Positions 45,254-57,102 of a DNA stretch of 64,000 nt are shown here, piece by piece. A model generated the notes under the pieces. That model was not told the origin of the DNA and searched no databases. It saw only the letters and a list, made by a program, of their open reading frames with translations. Numbering within the stretch: the stretch's first letter is position 1; each line of letters begins with the position of its first letter. This DNA is from Streptomyces hawaiiensis (GTDB taxonomy: Bacteria; Actinomycetota; Actinomycetes; Streptomycetales; Streptomycetaceae), in the NCBI RefSeq assembly GCF_004803895.1, contig NZ_CP021978.1, positions 2,170,001 through 2,234,000 on the forward strand, read 5' to 3'. Made by a program: the position numbers and the translations under genes.

Positions 45254-46045
45254 TCACTGGTCACGGAAGCGCACGATCTTGACGAACTCGTCGGCGTCCA
45301 GGGAGGCGCCGCCGACCAGGGCCCCGTCGATGTCGGCCTGGGACATGATCTCCGCTACGTTGCCGGCCTTGACCGAGCCGCCGTACTGGATGCGGATCTT
45401 GTCGGCCAGGTCCTGCGAGTACAGCTCGGCGATCTTGCCGCGGATCGCCGCGCAGACCTCCTGGGCGTCCTCGGCGCCGCAGACCTTGCCGGTGCCGATG
45501 GCCCAGACGGGCTCGTAGGCGATCACGACGGTCTCGGCCTGCTCGGCGGGGAGGTCCTTCAGACCGCCCTCGACCTGGGCGAGGGTGTGGGAGACGTGGT
45601 TGCCCGCCTCGCGGACCTCCAGCTCCTCGCCGACGCACAGGATCGGGGTCAGGCCGTGCTTGTAGGCGGCCTTGACCTTCGCGTTCACCAGCTCGTCGGT
45701 CTCGGCGTGGTACTGGCGGCGCTCGCTGTGGCCGATGGCGACGTACGTGCACTTCAGCTTGGCCAGCATGGGGCCGGAGATCTCGCCCGTGAAGGCACCG
45801 CTGTCGTGCGCGGAGATGTCCTGGGCGCCGTACTTGATCTTGAGCTTGTCGCCGTCGACCAGGGTCTGCACGGAGCGCAGGTCGGTAAAGGGCGGCAGGA
45901 CGGCGACCTCGACGGCCTCGTAGTCCTTGTCGGCCAGGGCGAAGGCGAGCTTCTGCACGTGGGCGATGGCCTCGAGGTGGTTGAGGTTCATCTTCCAGTT
46001 GCCCGCCATCAGCGGCGTGCGCCCGGAAAGATTGGATGGAGCCAT
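45254..46045 (-). CDS. tpiA: Triosephosphate isomerase
   Basis: The 263-residue TIM barrel has Lys18 (GNWKMN), the electrophilic His in AIGHSERRQ, catalytic Glu in [11 protein letters not shown] and the phosphate loop YGGSVKAGN. It interconverts dihydroxyacetone-P and glyceraldehyde-3-P. The ATG at 46045 is 6 bp after the pgk stop, so the two are co-translated. Confidence 0.98.
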   Translation of the reverse strand: MAPSNLSGRTPLMAGNWKMNLNHLEAIAHVQKLAFALADKDYEAVEVAVLPPFTDLRSVQTLVDGDKLKIKYGAQDISAHDSGAFTGEISGPMLAKLKCTYVAIGHSERRQYHAETDELVNAKVKAAYKHGLTPILCVGEELEVREAGNHVSHTLAQVEGGLKDLPAEQAETVVIAYEPVWAIGTGKVCGAEDAQEVCAAIRGKIAELYSQDLADKIRIQYGGSVKAGNVAEIMSQADIDGALVGGASLDADEFVKIVRFRDQ

Positions 46046-46051
46046 AAGGGG

Positions 46052-47263
46052 TCAGTCCTCCAGTGCGGCGAGGCCGGGGAGCGTCTTGCCCTCGAGGTAT
46101 TCGAGGGAGGCGCCGCCACCGGTCGAGATGTGGCCGAATGCGTTCTCGTCGAAGCCCAGGATGCGGACGGCCGCGGCGGAGTCGCCACCGCCGACCACCG
46201 TGAAGGCCTGGGAGTCGAGGAGAGACTGGGCGACCGCCTTGGTGCCCTCGGCGAAATCGGGGTGCTCGAAGACGCCCATGGGGCCGTTCCAGAAGACGGT
46301 GGCGGCGTCGACGATCTTCGAGGCGTACAGCTTGCGGGATTCGGGGCCGATGTCCAGCCCCATCTGGCCGGCCGGCATGGCGTCCGCGGCGACGGTGGTG
46401 GGCCGGGCCGGAGACTTGGTCTTGAGGTCCGGGAACTCCGGCGCGACCACGACGTCCACGGGCAGGACCAGTTCGACGCCGTTCTTCTCGGCGCGCTCGA
46501 TGTACTCCCGGACGACCGGGAGCTGGTCTTCCTGGACCAGGGACGTGCCGATCTCGTGGCCCTTGGCCTTGAGGAAGGTGAAGACCATGCCGCCGCCGAT
46601 GAGCAGACGGTCGGCCTTGGCGAGCAGCTGGTCGATGACGGCGAGCTTGTCGGACACCTTGGCGCCGCCCAGGACGACGGCGTAGGGCCGCTTGACGTCG
46701 TCGGTGAGCTTCCGCAGGACGCCGACCTCGGTGGCGATGAGGTGGCCGGCGTAGTGCGGCAGCCGGGCCGGGAGGTCGTAGACGGACGCGTGCTTGCGGT
46801 GCACCGCGCCGAAACCGTCGCCGACGTAGACGTCCGCGAGGGCGGCGAGCCGGTCGGCGAAGGCGCCGCGCTCGGCGTCGTCCTTGCTCGTCTCACCGGC
46901 GTTGAAGCGCAGGTTCTCGACGACCGCGACCTGGCCGTCGGCGAGGCCGGAGACGGTGGCGCGGGCGGACTCGTCGACCGTGTCGGTCGCGAAGGCCACG
47001 TCCGAGCCGAGGAGTTCACCGAGGCGCGCGGCGGCAGGGGCGAGGGAGAAATTCGGGTCCGGGGCGCCCTTGGGGCGGCCGAGGTGGGAGGCGACGACGA
47101 CCCGGGCGCCCGCGTCGGCGAGGGCCTTGACCGTGGGCAGCACCGCGCGGATGCGGCCGTCGTCGGTGATGCGCGTGCCGTCCAGCGGCACGTTCAGGTC
47201 GGCGCGGACGAAGACCCGCTTGCCCGCGACCCCTTCGGTGAGGAGTTCGTCGATCGTCTTCAT
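46052..47263 (-). CDS. pgk: Phosphoglycerate kinase
   Basis: The 403-residue enzyme has RVFVRADLNVPL near the N-terminus, ASHLGRPKG, the nucleotide-site motifs VLGGAKVSDKL and FWNGPMGVFE, and the C-terminal GGGDSAAAV/ISTGGGASLEYLEGK. It makes ATP and 3-phosphoglycerate. The ATG at 47263 has CAGGAG 7 nt upstream. The 142-bp gap after gap contains a strong hairpin and a direct repeat (GCTCGTGATCG at 47282 and 47302), so expression may differ from gap. Confidence 0.98.
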   Translation of the reverse strand: MKTIDELLTEGVAGKRVFVRADLNVPLDGTRITDDGRIRAVLPTVKALADAGARVVVASHLGRPKGAPDPNFSLAPAAARLGELLGSDVAFATDTVDESARATVSGLADGQVAVVENLRFNAGETSKDDAERGAFADRLAALADVYVGDGFGAVHRKHASVYDLPARLPHYAGHLIATEVGVLRKLTDDVKRPYAVVLGGAKVSDKLAVIDQLLAKADRLLIGGGMVFTFLKAKGHEIGTSLVQEDQLPVVREYIERAEKNGVELVLPVDVVVAPEFPDLKTKSPARPTTVAADAMPAGQMGLDIGPESRKLYASKIVDAATVFWNGPMGVFEHPDFAEGTKAVAQSLLDSQAFTVVGGGDSAAAVRILGFDENAFGHISTGGGASLEYLEGKTLPGLAALED

Positions 47264-47336
47264 GAGGGGACTCCTGAAAGAGCTCGTGATCGCTCGTAAG
47301 CGCTCGTGATCGAACAGCTCTGATCTGTACGTGCGT

Positions 47337-47376
47337 CAGGGCTCGGACGGCGCGTCCTCGCGCCGCCCGAGCCCTG
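47337..47376 (-). terminator. Strong hairpin between gap and pgk
   Basis: Eighteen-bp arms with one G-T pair and a TCCT loop begin 30 bp beyond the gap stop. This should end most gap transcripts and reduce read-through into pgk-tpiA-secG. Confidence 0.8.
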
Positions 47377-47405
47377 CACTCACATGGACGTGCCTGCTCG
47401 GTTGA

Positions 47406-48491
<1,086 letters not shown>

Positions 48492-48541
48492 CTACCTCTC
48501 TGAAGCACCGCTGGTGACATCCAGATGCCCCATACACGGCA

Positions 48542-48579
48542 GGGCGGTCCGTACCCGCCAGTAGGGGTACGGACCGCCC
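48542..48579. terminator. Hairpin terminator downstream of the carboxypeptidase gene
   Basis: Perfect 15-bp arms (GGGCGGTCCGTACCC and complement) with an 8-nt loop lie about 60 bp beyond the M14 gene stop and upstream of the gap promoter region. Confidence 0.8.
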
Positions 48580-48640
48580 ACGGCCGAGAGAAGGATCATT
48601 CGATTTCGCTACCGGGCGAGTTCCCCGTTGACCAGGGATG

Positions 48641-51595
48641 TCACCCGTCCAGGGAAGCGAGTGCCTTCCTCATCAGTGCGGCCCGGTCGGCCGCCGCGGT
48701 GACGTGCTCCAGACCGAAGCCCAGCAGCACGGTGTCGTCCGTGGTGACCGCGCCGTACGTCTGGAACAGGGCGCCGGTGCGTGCCCAGTCCTTGAGGACG
48801 GCCGGGCTGCCCCCGGGTGGTCCGGCGACCTTCCAGGCGCCGAGTGAGGTCTCGAAGCCCTCGGTCTCCTTCGCCGTGCCGCCGACGACGAGCGAGGCGT
48901 CGTCGGCGAGGACGCCGTGCCCGCCGCTGCCCGGGTCGGTGACGTAGCTGATCGAGACCTCGACCGTCTTGCCGGCGTAGGCGCTCAGGTCGAAGTTCAT
49001 CTGCTGCCAGCCGTTGGATGCGCCGGTGAGGCTGTTCCACGTGCCGGTGGTGCCGGTCGCGGTGCAGCCGTCGTCCGCCACGGTCAGGTAGTGCTTCAGC
49101 CAGGGGTGCCCGTTGACGTAGAACCCGCCCTGGCACTCCGTCGGCACGGCGTTCCTGGTGGCGCCGCCCGCCTCGGGAAGGGTCGTCCAGTCGTCGGCGC
49201 CCGTGGTGTGGGCCTCGACGATGGCGTGGTCGTAACCGGACTCCGTGTCCCACAGCAGCTGGGTGCGCAGGGTGGGCTGGTCGGCCGCCGCGGTACCGGT
49301 GAGGTCCACGGTGCGGGTGAGGCGCTTGTAGGCGTCGTCGGTGTGGACGGCGGCGGCCATCGAGGAGCCCGCGTACGGGCCGTACGGGTTGACCGTGCCG
49401 GCGAACTGCCCGGCGCCCTTGCCGGCGAACTGCGGGAACCGGTCGGCGGGCAGTTCGTCGGAGGTGACGCTGTAGGTGCCCGCCCTGTCGAGCGGGTTGC
49501 CGGGCGCCGCGCTCAGCGGGCTGGTGACGCCGCCCAGCTCGCCGGAGCCGGTGAAGCCGGTGGCCCCGGGGGTGGCGGTGCGGGTGTAGGCGCCCAGGTA
49601 GTACTGGCTGAAGTCGTTCGACAGCGCGCCGCCGCCGAGGTCGACGTTGCCGCCGGCCTGCTCACCGGCCTCGATGAGCCGGCCGCCCTCGTTGAGGAAG
49701 GCCCGCAGCTGGAGCTGGGTGGCCACGCCCGGGATGCTCGCGCCCGTGTGGTGGACGACGGTGTCGAAGTGGCTCAGCACGCCCAGCGCGTCCGGCGCGC
49801 CCTGCTTGGCGACGTCCCAGACGACCGCCTTGCGGCCGCTCGCCTTGAGCGCGTCGACGTACGTCTGCGCGTGTGTGGCGGCAGCGCCCTCCTCGGCCAC
49901 CACGAGGGTGTTCGCCCGGGGCCGCTCGGCGACGGTGTAGGTGAAGCGCTCGCTGGAGACCTTCTTGCCGTTCTTCGTCTCGCCGGTGAACCACACCTCG
50001 ACCTTGTCGCCCGGCTCGCCGTCCTTGACCTTGGCCCGGTACTCGTCGAAGTAGAGGTTGTCCTCACCGCCGTAGGTCTCGCCGCCCTTCCAGGGCTTGA
50101 GCGCCATGTCCAGGGTGCGGCCGCCGTTGACGCGGTACTTGAGTTCCTTGTCGCGCACCGCCTTCCGTACGACGACGGAGACCTCCTGGTCGGCGCCGCG
50201 GGAGTACGACGTGCCGAACGCGGCCGGGGTGAAGTCCGCGGCCTTCAGGCCGACCGACGAGGAAGGCCGGTCGGGGTGGGCGGCGGACTCGGCGACGGAG
50301 AGCGCGAACGGGACGTTCTTCGTGAACTCCTGCTGGATCAGCTTCTCGTCGTCCGGGAAGGTGAAGACCGACTGGCAGTCGGACGCCTTCCACTCGTCGT
50401 TCGGGTCGAGGTCCGAGGCGCTCTGGCAGGTCGACATCTCGGGGGTGAACATCGCCAGGCCGTTGACGTTCGCCGCGTGGCCGTCCGCCTCACCGTTGGT
50501 GGTGTACAGCTCGGAGGAGAGCTGCGGGTGGTAGCCGGGGACCGCGGAGTTCTCGGGCGTACCGGCGAGCGCCTCGTACAGGACGTCGTCCGGGGTGTGT
50601 GTGGCCACCTGCCAGCCGACTCCGTAGAGGAGGAGCTCGGCGGCCGAGTGGTAGTTGATGCCGTACGTGAAACCGATCCGCTTCTGGAAGGCGTCCAGAG
50701 CCTGGGTCTCGGGCTCGGAGTTGGGGCCCGCGCCGCGGTAGGTCTGGCTGGTGGGGTTGGGGGACGAGCCCTCGTCGTCGTAGCCCCACTTGTAGGCGAA
50801 GTTGCGGTTGAGGTCGACGCCGTCGCCGGTGGTGATGGTGCCGTCGCCGTTGACGTCCCGCAGGTTCTTGCGCCACTGGCGGTTGTCGGGGTCGGCGAAG
50901 GTGAAGTCGTAGCCGTCGGGGTTGGCCGACAGCAGGAACCACAGTTCGGTGGAGTCGACGATCTTCTTGACGCGCCGGTCCTTCTTGTAGCCGTCCAGGT
51001 AGTGGTGCATCAGGCGCCGGGTCATCTCCGGCGTGATCCACTCGCGCGCGTGCTGGTTGGACATGTAGAGAACGGAGGGCTTGGAGCCGTCCTTCGTCTT
51101 CTTCGCGCCCTTGGTGAGCTTCAGCGCGAGGATGTCCTGGCCCTCGATGGTCTTGCCGATGGAGACGACCTTGGTGAGGTCCGGGTTCTCCCGCGCGGTC
51201 CGCAGAAGCTCCTCCCGCAGGCCCCCCTTGCCGCTGTACGGGCGGAACACGCCCTGGGCGGCGGCCTTCGCCCGGGCCTCGGCCCGACTGGAGAGCTCGT
51301 GCTCGGTGAGGCGGACGCCCTGCTTCTCCAGCTTCTTCGCCTGCTGGTCCGTCAGATAGACCTCGACGGTCGCGGTGCCCTTCTCGGGCACCCGCTCACT
51401 CAGTTCGTGGCCGTCCTGGCCGGCCGCCAGCAGCAGGGGTACCTGCTGCTGGGTGACCTCGGCGCGGAAGACCTTGACCTCGTCCGGGTCGGACGCGGTC
51501 GAACGCCCCGGTTGTGCCTGGGCGATGGGTGCGAAGCTCGCTCCGCCGATCAGGAGCGCGCCGACGGCGAGGATCGATCTCGCTCTTCGTCTCAT
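48641..51595 (-). CDS. Large secreted M14-family zinc carboxypeptidase
   Basis: The 984-residue protein has a Sec signal peptide (about 1-27, ending AQA). The M14 domain has zinc ligands His and Glu in NQHAREWITPE, substrate Arg in DLNRNFAYKWG, third ligand His in INYHSAAELLLYG and catalytic Glu in FTPEMSTC. After about residue 430 a long C-terminal part carries beta-sandwich segments and a jelly-roll-like end (NGWQQMNFDLSAYAGKTVEV). It should digest peptides outside the cell. The ATG at 51595 follows AGGGGGG; it has terminators on both sides and is monocistronic. Confidence 0.93.
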   Translation of the reverse strand: MRRRARSILAVGALLIGGASFAPIAQAQPGRSTASDPDEVKVFRAEVTQQQVPLLLAAGQDGHELSERVPEKGTATVEVYLTDQQAKKLEKQGVRLTEHELSSRAEARAKAAAQGVFRPYSGKGGLREELLRTARENPDLTKVVSIGKTIEGQDILALKLTKGAKKTKDGSKPSVLYMSNQHAREWITPEMTRRLMHHYLDGYKKDRRVKKIVDSTELWFLLSANPDGYDFTFADPDNRQWRKNLRDVNGDGTITTGDGVDLNRNFAYKWGYDDEGSSPNPTSQTYRGAGPNSEPETQALDAFQKRIGFTYGINYHSAAELLLYGVGWQVATHTPDDVLYEALAGTPENSAVPGYHPQLSSELYTTNGEADGHAANVNGLAMFTPEMSTCQSASDLDPNDEWKASDCQSVFTFPDDEKLIQQEFTKNVPFALSVAESAAHPDRPSSSVGLKAADFTPAAFGTSYSRGADQEVSVVVRKAVRDKELKYRVNGGRTLDMALKPWKGGETYGGEDNLYFDEYRAKVKDGEPGDKVEVWFTGETKNGKKVSSERFTYTVAERPRANTLVVAEEGAAATHAQTYVDALKASGRKAVVWDVAKQGAPDALGVLSHFDTVVHHTGASIPGVATQLQLRAFLNEGGRLIEAGEQAGGNVDLGGGALSNDFSQYYLGAYTRTATPGATGFTGSGELGGVTSPLSAAPGNPLDRAGTYSVTSDELPADRFPQFAGKGAGQFAGTVNPYGPYAGSSMAAAVHTDDAYKRLTRTVDLTGTAAADQPTLRTQLLWDTESGYDHAIVEAHTTGADDWTTLPEAGGATRNAVPTECQGGFYVNGHPWLKHYLTVADDGCTATGTTGTWNSLTGASNGWQQMNFDLSAYAGKTVEVSISYVTDPGSGGHGVLADDASLVVGGTAKETEGFETSLGAWKVAGPPGGSPAVLKDWARTGALFQTYGAVTTDDTVLLGFGLEHVTAAADRAALMRKALASLDG

Positions 51596-51688
51596 GAACC
51601 CCCCTAGCGTGGGTCCGCCACAGCAGCGAACAGATGCCAGGCTCATGACAGACCATGATCGAGTCAAGGGTGCCTCAGCGACACGCAA

Positions 51689-51729
51689 AAGCCGGTGCCG
51701 GTCACCCAAGTGGGCTCCGGCACCGGCTT
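51689..51729 (-). terminator. whiA terminator hairpin
   Basis: Perfect 13-bp arms (AAGCCGGTGCCGG and complement) with a 15-nt loop begin 17 bp after the whiA stop. Confidence 0.75.
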
Positions 51730-51746
51730 CCTGACGCTGTGTGGGA

Positions 51747-52736
51747 TCAGCCCACCAGGTTGTCGGCCAGCTCCTCGCTGAGGTTGGCCTCCGTGCCCGG
51801 GATGCCGAGGTCGGAGGCGCGCTTGTCGGCCATGGCCAGCAGGCGGCGGATCCGGCCGGCGACCGCGTCCTTGGTCAGCGGCGGGTCGGCGAGCGCGCCC
51901 AGCTCCTCCAGGGAGGCCTGCTTGTGCTCCATGCGCAGCCGGCCGGCGGCGGCGAGGTGCTCGGGCACATCGTCGGCGAGGATCTCCAGGGCGCGCTGCA
52001 CCCGGGCCCCGGCGGCGACGGCCGCGCGGGCCGAGCGGCGCAGATTGGCGTCGTCGAAGTTGGCCAGCCGGTTCGCCGTGGCGCGCACCTCCCGGCGCAT
52101 CCGGCGCTCCTCCCAGGCCAGCACCGACTCGTGCGCGCCGAGGCGGGTCAACAGGGCGCCGATCGCGTCACCGTCCCGGACGACGACCCGGTCCACGCCG
52201 CGCACCTCGCGGGCCTTCGCCGGGATCGACAGCCGGCGGGCGGCGCCGACCAGGGCGAGCGCCGCCTCGGGGCCCGGGCAGGTCACCTCCAGGGAGCAGG
52301 AGCGGCCGGGCTCGGTGAGCGAGCCGTGCGCCAGGAAGGCGCCACGCCAGGCGGCCTCGGCGTCGCAGGTGGCCCCCGAGACCACCTGCGGGGGCAGGCC
52401 GCGGATCGGGCGGCCCCGCCCGTCGACCAGGCCGGTCTGGCGTGCGAGCTGGTCACCGCCCGCCACCACCCGCACCACGTAGCGCGAGCCGCGGCGCAGC
52501 CCGCCCGGAGCCATCACGATCAGTTCGGAGCTGTGGCCGAAGATCTCCAGAATGTCCCGCTTGAGACGGCGGGCCGCCATCGCCGTGTCCAGCTCTGCCT
52601 CGATCACGATCCGACCGCTCACCAGGTGAAGGCCGCCGGCGAACCGCAGAATGGCGGAGACCTCCGCCTTTCTGCAGCAGGTCCGGGTGACGGGGAGCCG
52701 GGAGATCTCGTCCTTCACCGCTGCCGTCATCGCCAT
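51747..52736 (-). CDS. whiA: Sporulation regulator WhiA
   Basis: The 329-residue protein has the WhiA architecture: an N-terminal LAGLIDADG-endonuclease-like domain ([31 protein letters not shown]) and a C-terminal DNA-binding HTH ([26 protein letters not shown]). It is a developmental transcription factor working with WhiB in aerial hyphae. The ATG at 52736 has GGAAGG 8 nt upstream and lies inside the end of yvcK (10-nt overlap); an ATG at 52730 would give a 4-nt overlap. Confidence 0.98.
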   Translation of the reverse strand: MAMTAAVKDEISRLPVTRTCCRKAEVSAILRFAGGLHLVSGRIVIEAELDTAMAARRLKRDILEIFGHSSELIVMAPGGLRRGSRYVVRVVAGGDQLARQTGLVDGRGRPIRGLPPQVVSGATCDAEAAWRGAFLAHGSLTEPGRSCSLEVTCPGPEAALALVGAARRLSIPAKAREVRGVDRVVVRDGDAIGALLTRLGAHESVLAWEERRMRREVRATANRLANFDDANLRRSARAAVAAGARVQRALEILADDVPEHLAAAGRLRMEHKQASLEELGALADPPLTKDAVAGRIRRLLAMADKRASDLGIPGTEANLSEELADNLVG

Positions 52737-53821
52737 GGGCCGATCCTTCCATGCATCCGAAAAATACGGTCGTACGCGGCGGCCAACAGCTCCGGGTCGT
52801 GCCTCGGGGTTCCGTCGGGTCCGGCCACCGGCGCCAGCTCGACCGCGGCTCCGAACCGCTTGGCGGCATCGGTCAGGGAGTCACGGTCGGGCACGGCGGC
52901 CTCGTCGGCCAGCACCACGTCCAGGGCGAGTTTAGGGGCGTGTCGTCCCAAAACCTCCAAATGACGCTGCGGGGAGAATCCCTCGGTTTCTCCGGGCTGC
53001 GGCGCGAGGTTCAGGGAGAGCACCCGGCGGGCCTTCGTCTGCGTGAGCGCGTCCAGCAGCTCGGGCACGAGCAGATGCGGGATGACCGAGGAGAACCAGG
53101 AGCCGGGACCGAGCACCACCCAGTCCGCGTCCAGGACGGCCGCGACTGCCTCGGGCACGGCCGGCGGGTCGTTCGGCACGAGGTGCACGGACTGCACCTC
53201 GCCCGGGGTGAGGGCGACGGTCGCCTGGCCGCGGACCGTGTCGACCGCCTCCGGGCGCGCCGGGTCGTGGCCCTTGACCAGGGCCTGGAGCTCCAGCGGC
53301 ACGGCCGACATCGGCAGGACGCGGCCCTGGGCGCCCAGCAGCCGTCCGACCAGGTCGAGGGCCTGGACATGGTCGCCGAGCTGCTCCCACAGGGCGACGA
53401 TCAGCAGATTGCCGACCGCGTGCTCGTGCAGGTCGCCCTGGGACTGGAAGCGGTGCTGGATGACCCGGGCCCAGGTCTGGCCCCAGTCGTCGTCGCCGCA
53501 CAGCGCGGCCAGTGCCTTGCGCAGGTCGCCGGGCGGCAGCACGCCCAGCTCGTCGCGCAGCCGGCCGCTGGAGCCGCCGTCGTCGGCCACAGTGACGACG
53601 GCGGTGAGGTCGCCGGTGATCCGGCGCAGTGCGGCGAGCGAGGCGGACAGGCCCATGCCGCCGCCGAGGGCGACGACCTTGGGCTGGGTACCGCGACGGC
53701 GTGGTCTGCCGCCCCGGGCCTCGGCGGGCCGGCCGCCCTTTCCGCCGGGGTCGCCCTTGCCGCCGTTGCCCTCGGGCACCACCCGGCGCAGCCGGCTCAG
53801 CCGCGGAGTACGTCGTGTCAT
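52727..53821 (-). CDS. yvcK: YvcK/CuvA family UDP-sugar-binding protein
   Basis: The 364-residue protein has the Rossmann-type motif [19 protein letters not shown] and [26 protein letters not shown], which define the YvcK (CofD-like) family. It binds UDP-GlcNAc-type ligands and controls carbon flow into cell-wall synthesis and cell shape. The first 45 residues are Gly/Arg-rich and probably disordered. The ATG overlaps the rapZ stop by 4 nt. Confidence 0.96.
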   Translation of the reverse strand: MTRRTPRLSRLRRVVPEGNGGKGDPGGKGGRPAEARGGRPRRRGTQPKVVALGGGMGLSASLAALRRITGDLTAVVTVADDGGSSGRLRDELGVLPPGDLRKALAALCGDDDWGQTWARVIQHRFQSQGDLHEHAVGNLLIVALWEQLGDHVQALDLVGRLLGAQGRVLPMSAVPLELQALVKGHDPARPEAVDTVRGQATVALTPGEVQSVHLVPNDPPAVPEAVAAVLDADWVVLGPGSWFSSVIPHLLVPELLDALTQTKARRVLSLNLAPQPGETEGFSPQRHLEVLGRHAPKLALDVVLADEAAVPDRDSLTDAAKRFGAAVELAPVAGPDGTPRHDPELLAAAYDRIFRMHGRIGPWR

Positions 53822-54777
53822 TCGCGTCCCATGTCCCGGTGTACGACCACCGTCTCCACGCTCTCGGCGGCGAGCCGGGCGGCGAGCTTCTCCGACATGG
53901 CGACCGAGCGGTGCTTGCCGCCCGTGCAGCCCACGGCGATGGTCACATAGCGCTTGCCCTCACGGCGGTAGCCGGTGGCGACCAGTTGGAGGAGCTCCGT
54001 GTAGCGGTCGAGGAACTCCTTGGCACCGGGCTGGTTGAAGACGTACCCGGCGACCTCGTCGTTGAGGCCGGTGTACGGGCGCAGCTCCGGGACCCAGTGC
54101 GGGTTCGGCAGGAAGCGGCAGTCGACGACGAGGTCGGCGTCGACCGGCAGGCCGTACTTGTAGCCGAACGACATGACCGTGGCCCGCAGCTCCGGCTCCT
54201 CCTCTCCGGCGAACTGGGCGTCCATCTTGGCGCGCAGCTCGTGCACGTTCAGGCTGGAGGTGTCGATGACCAGATCGGCGTCACCGCGCAGCTCACGCAG
54301 CAGCTCGCGCTCGGCGTCGATGCCGTCGACGATGCGGCCGTCGCCCTGCAGGGGGTGCGGGCGGCGCACCGACTCGAAGCGGCGGACCAGGGCCTCGTCG
54401 GAGGACTCCAGGAAGACGATCCGCCGCGTGACGTTCTTCGCCTCGAGGTCGGCGAGGGATTCGCGCAGGTTGTCGAAGAAGCGACGGCCGCGCACGTCGA
54501 CGACGACGGCGATCCGCGCCACATTGCCCTGGGAGCGGGCGCCGAGCTCCACCATGGTGGGGATCAGCGCGGGCGGCAGGTTGTCGACGACGAACCAGCC
54601 GAGGTCCTCCAGGCACTTCGCCGCCGTGGAGCGTCCCGCTCCGGACATGCCGGAGATGATCACCAGCTCGGGGATGGCCGCGTCCGGGACCGGGGTCTTC
54701 TCGTTGGGCGTGCCCGTACTCACCTGTGCTCCGTCTCCGGCTTGCTCTTGTTGCCCGTCGTGCTCGTTCACATTCAT
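53818..54777 (-). CDS. rapZ: RapZ-like nucleotide-binding protein
   Basis: The 319-residue protein has Walker A GMSGAGRS (43-50) and the RapZ motifs [34 protein letters not shown] and [13 protein letters not shown]. In E. coli RapZ steers small-RNA control of GlmS; in actinobacteria the role is less clear but the neighbouring yvcK also handles UDP-GlcNAc. The N-terminal 35 residues are an actinobacterial extension. The ATG overlaps the uvrC stop by 4 nt. Confidence 0.95.
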   Translation of the reverse strand: MNVNEHDGQQEQAGDGAQVSTGTPNEKTPVPDAAIPELVIISGMSGAGRSTAAKCLEDLGWFVVDNLPPALIPTMVELGARSQGNVARIAVVVDVRGRRFFDNLRESLADLEAKNVTRRIVFLESSDEALVRRFESVRRPHPLQGDGRIVDGIDAERELLRELRGDADLVIDTSSLNVHELRAKMDAQFAGEEEPELRATVMSFGYKYGLPVDADLVVDCRFLPNPHWVPELRPYTGLNDEVAGYVFNQPGAKEFLDRYTELLQLVATGYRREGKRYVTIAVGCTGGKHRSVAMSEKLAARLAAESVETVVVHRDMGRE

Positions 54778-56849
54778 GTCTCCTGCCCCCGTCGTTCGTC
54801 CGGGGCGCCCAGCGTCACGGGTTCCCCACTGGAACCCATGGTGCCGGGTTCCTCTTCCATGATCTCTCCAGTCGCCGTGTTGACGGCGGGTGCGGCCGGG
54901 GCCGACCGGGCGAGGGCCACGGCGATCGTCTCGGCCGTCTTGCGGCCTATGCCGGGGACCTCGCAGATCTGGTCGATGGTGGCGGATCGCAGTTTCTTCA
55001 ACGAACCGAAGTGCTTCAGAAGTGCCTGCTTGCGCGTGTCCCCGAGGCCGGGGACGTCGTCCAGGGGGCTGGAGCGGAAGCGCTTGGACCGCTTGGTGCG
55101 CTGGTAGGTGATCGCGAACCTGTGGGCCTCGTCACGGACGCGCTGGAGCAGATACAGGCCCTCGCTGGTGCGGGGCAGGACCACCGGGTCGTCGTCGCCG
55201 GGCAGCCAGACCTCCTCCAGGCGCTTGGCGAGGCCGCACACGGCGATGTCGTCGATACCGAGCTCGTCCAGGGCGCGCCGGGCGGCGGCGACCTGGGGGG
55301 CGCCGCCGTCGACGACCACGAGCTGGGGCGGGTAGGCGAACTTCTTGGGGCGGCCGTCGTCCTCGGTGGGGCCGGTCCCGACGATCTCGCCGTTCCTGTC
55401 GGTCTCAGGGGTCTCGGCGTTCTCGCCGTCGGTCCACTCGCCCGTCTTCTCCTTCTCGGCGAGATAGCGCCGGAAGCGGCGGGTGACCACCTCGTGCATG
55501 GAGCGGACGTCGTCCTGCCCGGCGAAGCCCTTGATCTGGAAGCGGCGGTACTCGCTCTTGCGGGCGAGCCCGTCCTCGAAGACCACCATGGACGCCACGA
55601 CGTCGTCACCCTGGAGGTGGGAGATGTCGTAGCACTCGATCCTGAGCGGGGCGCTGTCCAGGTCGAGGGCGTCGGTGATCTCCTCCAGGGCACGCGAGCG
55701 TGTGGTCAGGTCGGAGGCACGCTTGGTCTTGTGCAGCACGAGCGCCTGCTGGGCGTTGCGCTGCACGGTCTCCATGAGGGCCTTCTTGTCGCCGCGCTGC
55801 GGGATGCGCAGGGAGACGTTCGAGCCGCGTCGGCCGGTGAGCCACTCCTGGACGGGCTCCACGGGGTCGGGCAGGGCCGGGACCAGGACCTCCTTGGGGA
55901 CGGCGTCGCCCGTCTCCTCCCCGTACAGCTGCTGCAGGGCGTGCTCGACGAGGGCGCCGGTGGTGATCTCCTCCACCTTGTCGGTGACCCAGCCGCGCTG
56001 GCCGCGCACGCGTCCGCCGCGCACGTGGAAGATCTGGACGGCCGCCTCCAGCTCGTCCTCGGCGACCGCGATCAGGTCGGCGTCGGTCGCGTCGGCGAGC
56101 ACGACCGCGTTCTTCTCCATGGCCTTCTTCAGGGCCCCGACGTCGTCGCGCAGCCGGGCCGCCCGCTCGTACTCCATCTCCTCGGCCGCCTCGCCCATCT
56201 GTTTCTCCAGGCGGCGGATGTACGTGTTCGTCCGGCCGGTCATGAAGTCGCAGAACTCGTCGGCCAGTTCCCGGTGCTCCTCGGCGGAGACCCGGTCGAC
56301 GCAGGGCGCCGAGCACTTGCCGATGTAGCCGAGGAGGCAGGGGCGGCCCGTGCGGGCGGCGTTCTTGAAGACGCCGGCCGAGCACGTGCGCACGGGGAAG
56401 ACGCGCAGGAGCAGGTCGACCGTGTCCCGGATGGCCCACGCGTGCGCGTACGGCCCGAAGTAGCGCACGCCCTTCTTCTTGTGACCACGCATCACCTGCA
56501 CGCGCGGGAACTCCTCGTTCATCGTCACCGCGAGGTACGGGTAGCTCTTGTCGTCGCGGTACTTGACGTTGAACCGGGGGTCGTACTCCTTGATCCAGGA
56601 GTACTCCAGCTGGAGCGCCTCGACTTCCGTGGACACCACCGTCCACTCCACGGACGCGGCTGTGGTGACCATGGAGCGGGTGCGCGGGTGCAGGCCCGCC
56701 AGGTCCTGGAAGTAGTTCGCCAGGCGCTGGCGCAGGCTTTTCGCCTTTCCGACGTAGATCACCCGGCGGTGCTCGTCACGGAACCTGTAGACCCCCGGCG
56801 AGTCGGGGATCTCACCCGGTTTGGGGCGGTAGCTGGAGGGGTCGGCCAT
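54774..56849 (-). CDS. uvrC: Excinuclease ABC subunit C
   Basis: The 691-residue protein has the N-terminal GIY-YIG nuclease (SPGVYRF...[14 protein letters not shown]), a Cys-rich segment ([17 protein letters not shown]), UVR motif, the C-terminal RNase H-like nuclease ([31 protein letters not shown]) and tandem helix-hairpin-helix ([16 protein letters not shown]). It makes both incisions in nucleotide excision repair. The ATG at 56849 has TAGGGT 7 nt upstream, so it is probably leaderless. A 40-residue tail follows the last HhH. Confidence 0.98.
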   Translation of the reverse strand: MADPSSYRPKPGEIPDSPGVYRFRDEHRRVIYVGKAKSLRQRLANYFQDLAGLHPRTRSMVTTAASVEWTVVSTEVEALQLEYSWIKEYDPRFNVKYRDDKSYPYLAVTMNEEFPRVQVMRGHKKKGVRYFGPYAHAWAIRDTVDLLLRVFPVRTCSAGVFKNAARTGRPCLLGYIGKCSAPCVDRVSAEEHRELADEFCDFMTGRTNTYIRRLEKQMGEAAEEMEYERAARLRDDVGALKKAMEKNAVVLADATDADLIAVAEDELEAAVQIFHVRGGRVRGQRGWVTDKVEEITTGALVEHALQQLYGEETGDAVPKEVLVPALPDPVEPVQEWLTGRRGSNVSLRIPQRGDKKALMETVQRNAQQALVLHKTKRASDLTTRSRALEEITDALDLDSAPLRIECYDISHLQGDDVVASMVVFEDGLARKSEYRRFQIKGFAGQDDVRSMHEVVTRRFRRYLAEKEKTGEWTDGENAETPETDRNGEIVGTGPTEDDGRPKKFAYPPQLVVVDGGAPQVAAARRALDELGIDDIAVCGLAKRLEEVWLPGDDDPVVLPRTSEGLYLLQRVRDEAHRFAITYQRTKRSKRFRSSPLDDVPGLGDTRKQALLKHFGSLKKLRSATIDQICEVPGIGRKTAETIAVALARSAPAAPAVNTATGEIMEEEPGTMGSSGEPVTLGAPDERRGQET

Positions 56850-56856
56850 GTCTCAC

Positions 56857-56862
56857 ACCCTA
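56857..56862 (-). promoter_or_regulatory. uvrC -10 hexamer, leaderless start
   Basis: TAGGGT on the minus strand is 7 nt before the uvrC ATG. No clear -35 or SOS box was found upstream. Confidence 0.45.
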
Positions 56863-57102
56863 CTGGCGAGCACCGACAGTCCGGCGCGGCCACGGGACAG
56901 ATCACGGCCCCGGCGGGAGGGCAGATTCCAACGGCATGTCCCGCCCCGGGGTTACGGCCACCCCGGAGCGGGAATGGGGCTCACCCACGGGACACGGCGA
57001 CGTCCGGCGGACGGAGTCCGTCCCGGTGCAGGCACAGGTTGTCGGTGCGGACCGTCGTTCCCGGTGCGGAGCGGACGGGCCACGGGTCGGAGGGCTGCGC
57101 AC

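Noticed and set aside
48917..51607. Long plus-strand open frame opposite the carboxypeptidase gene
   Set aside because: The minus-strand gene has a signal peptide and a full M14 active site; the antisense frame is Val/Gly/Arg-rich noise.
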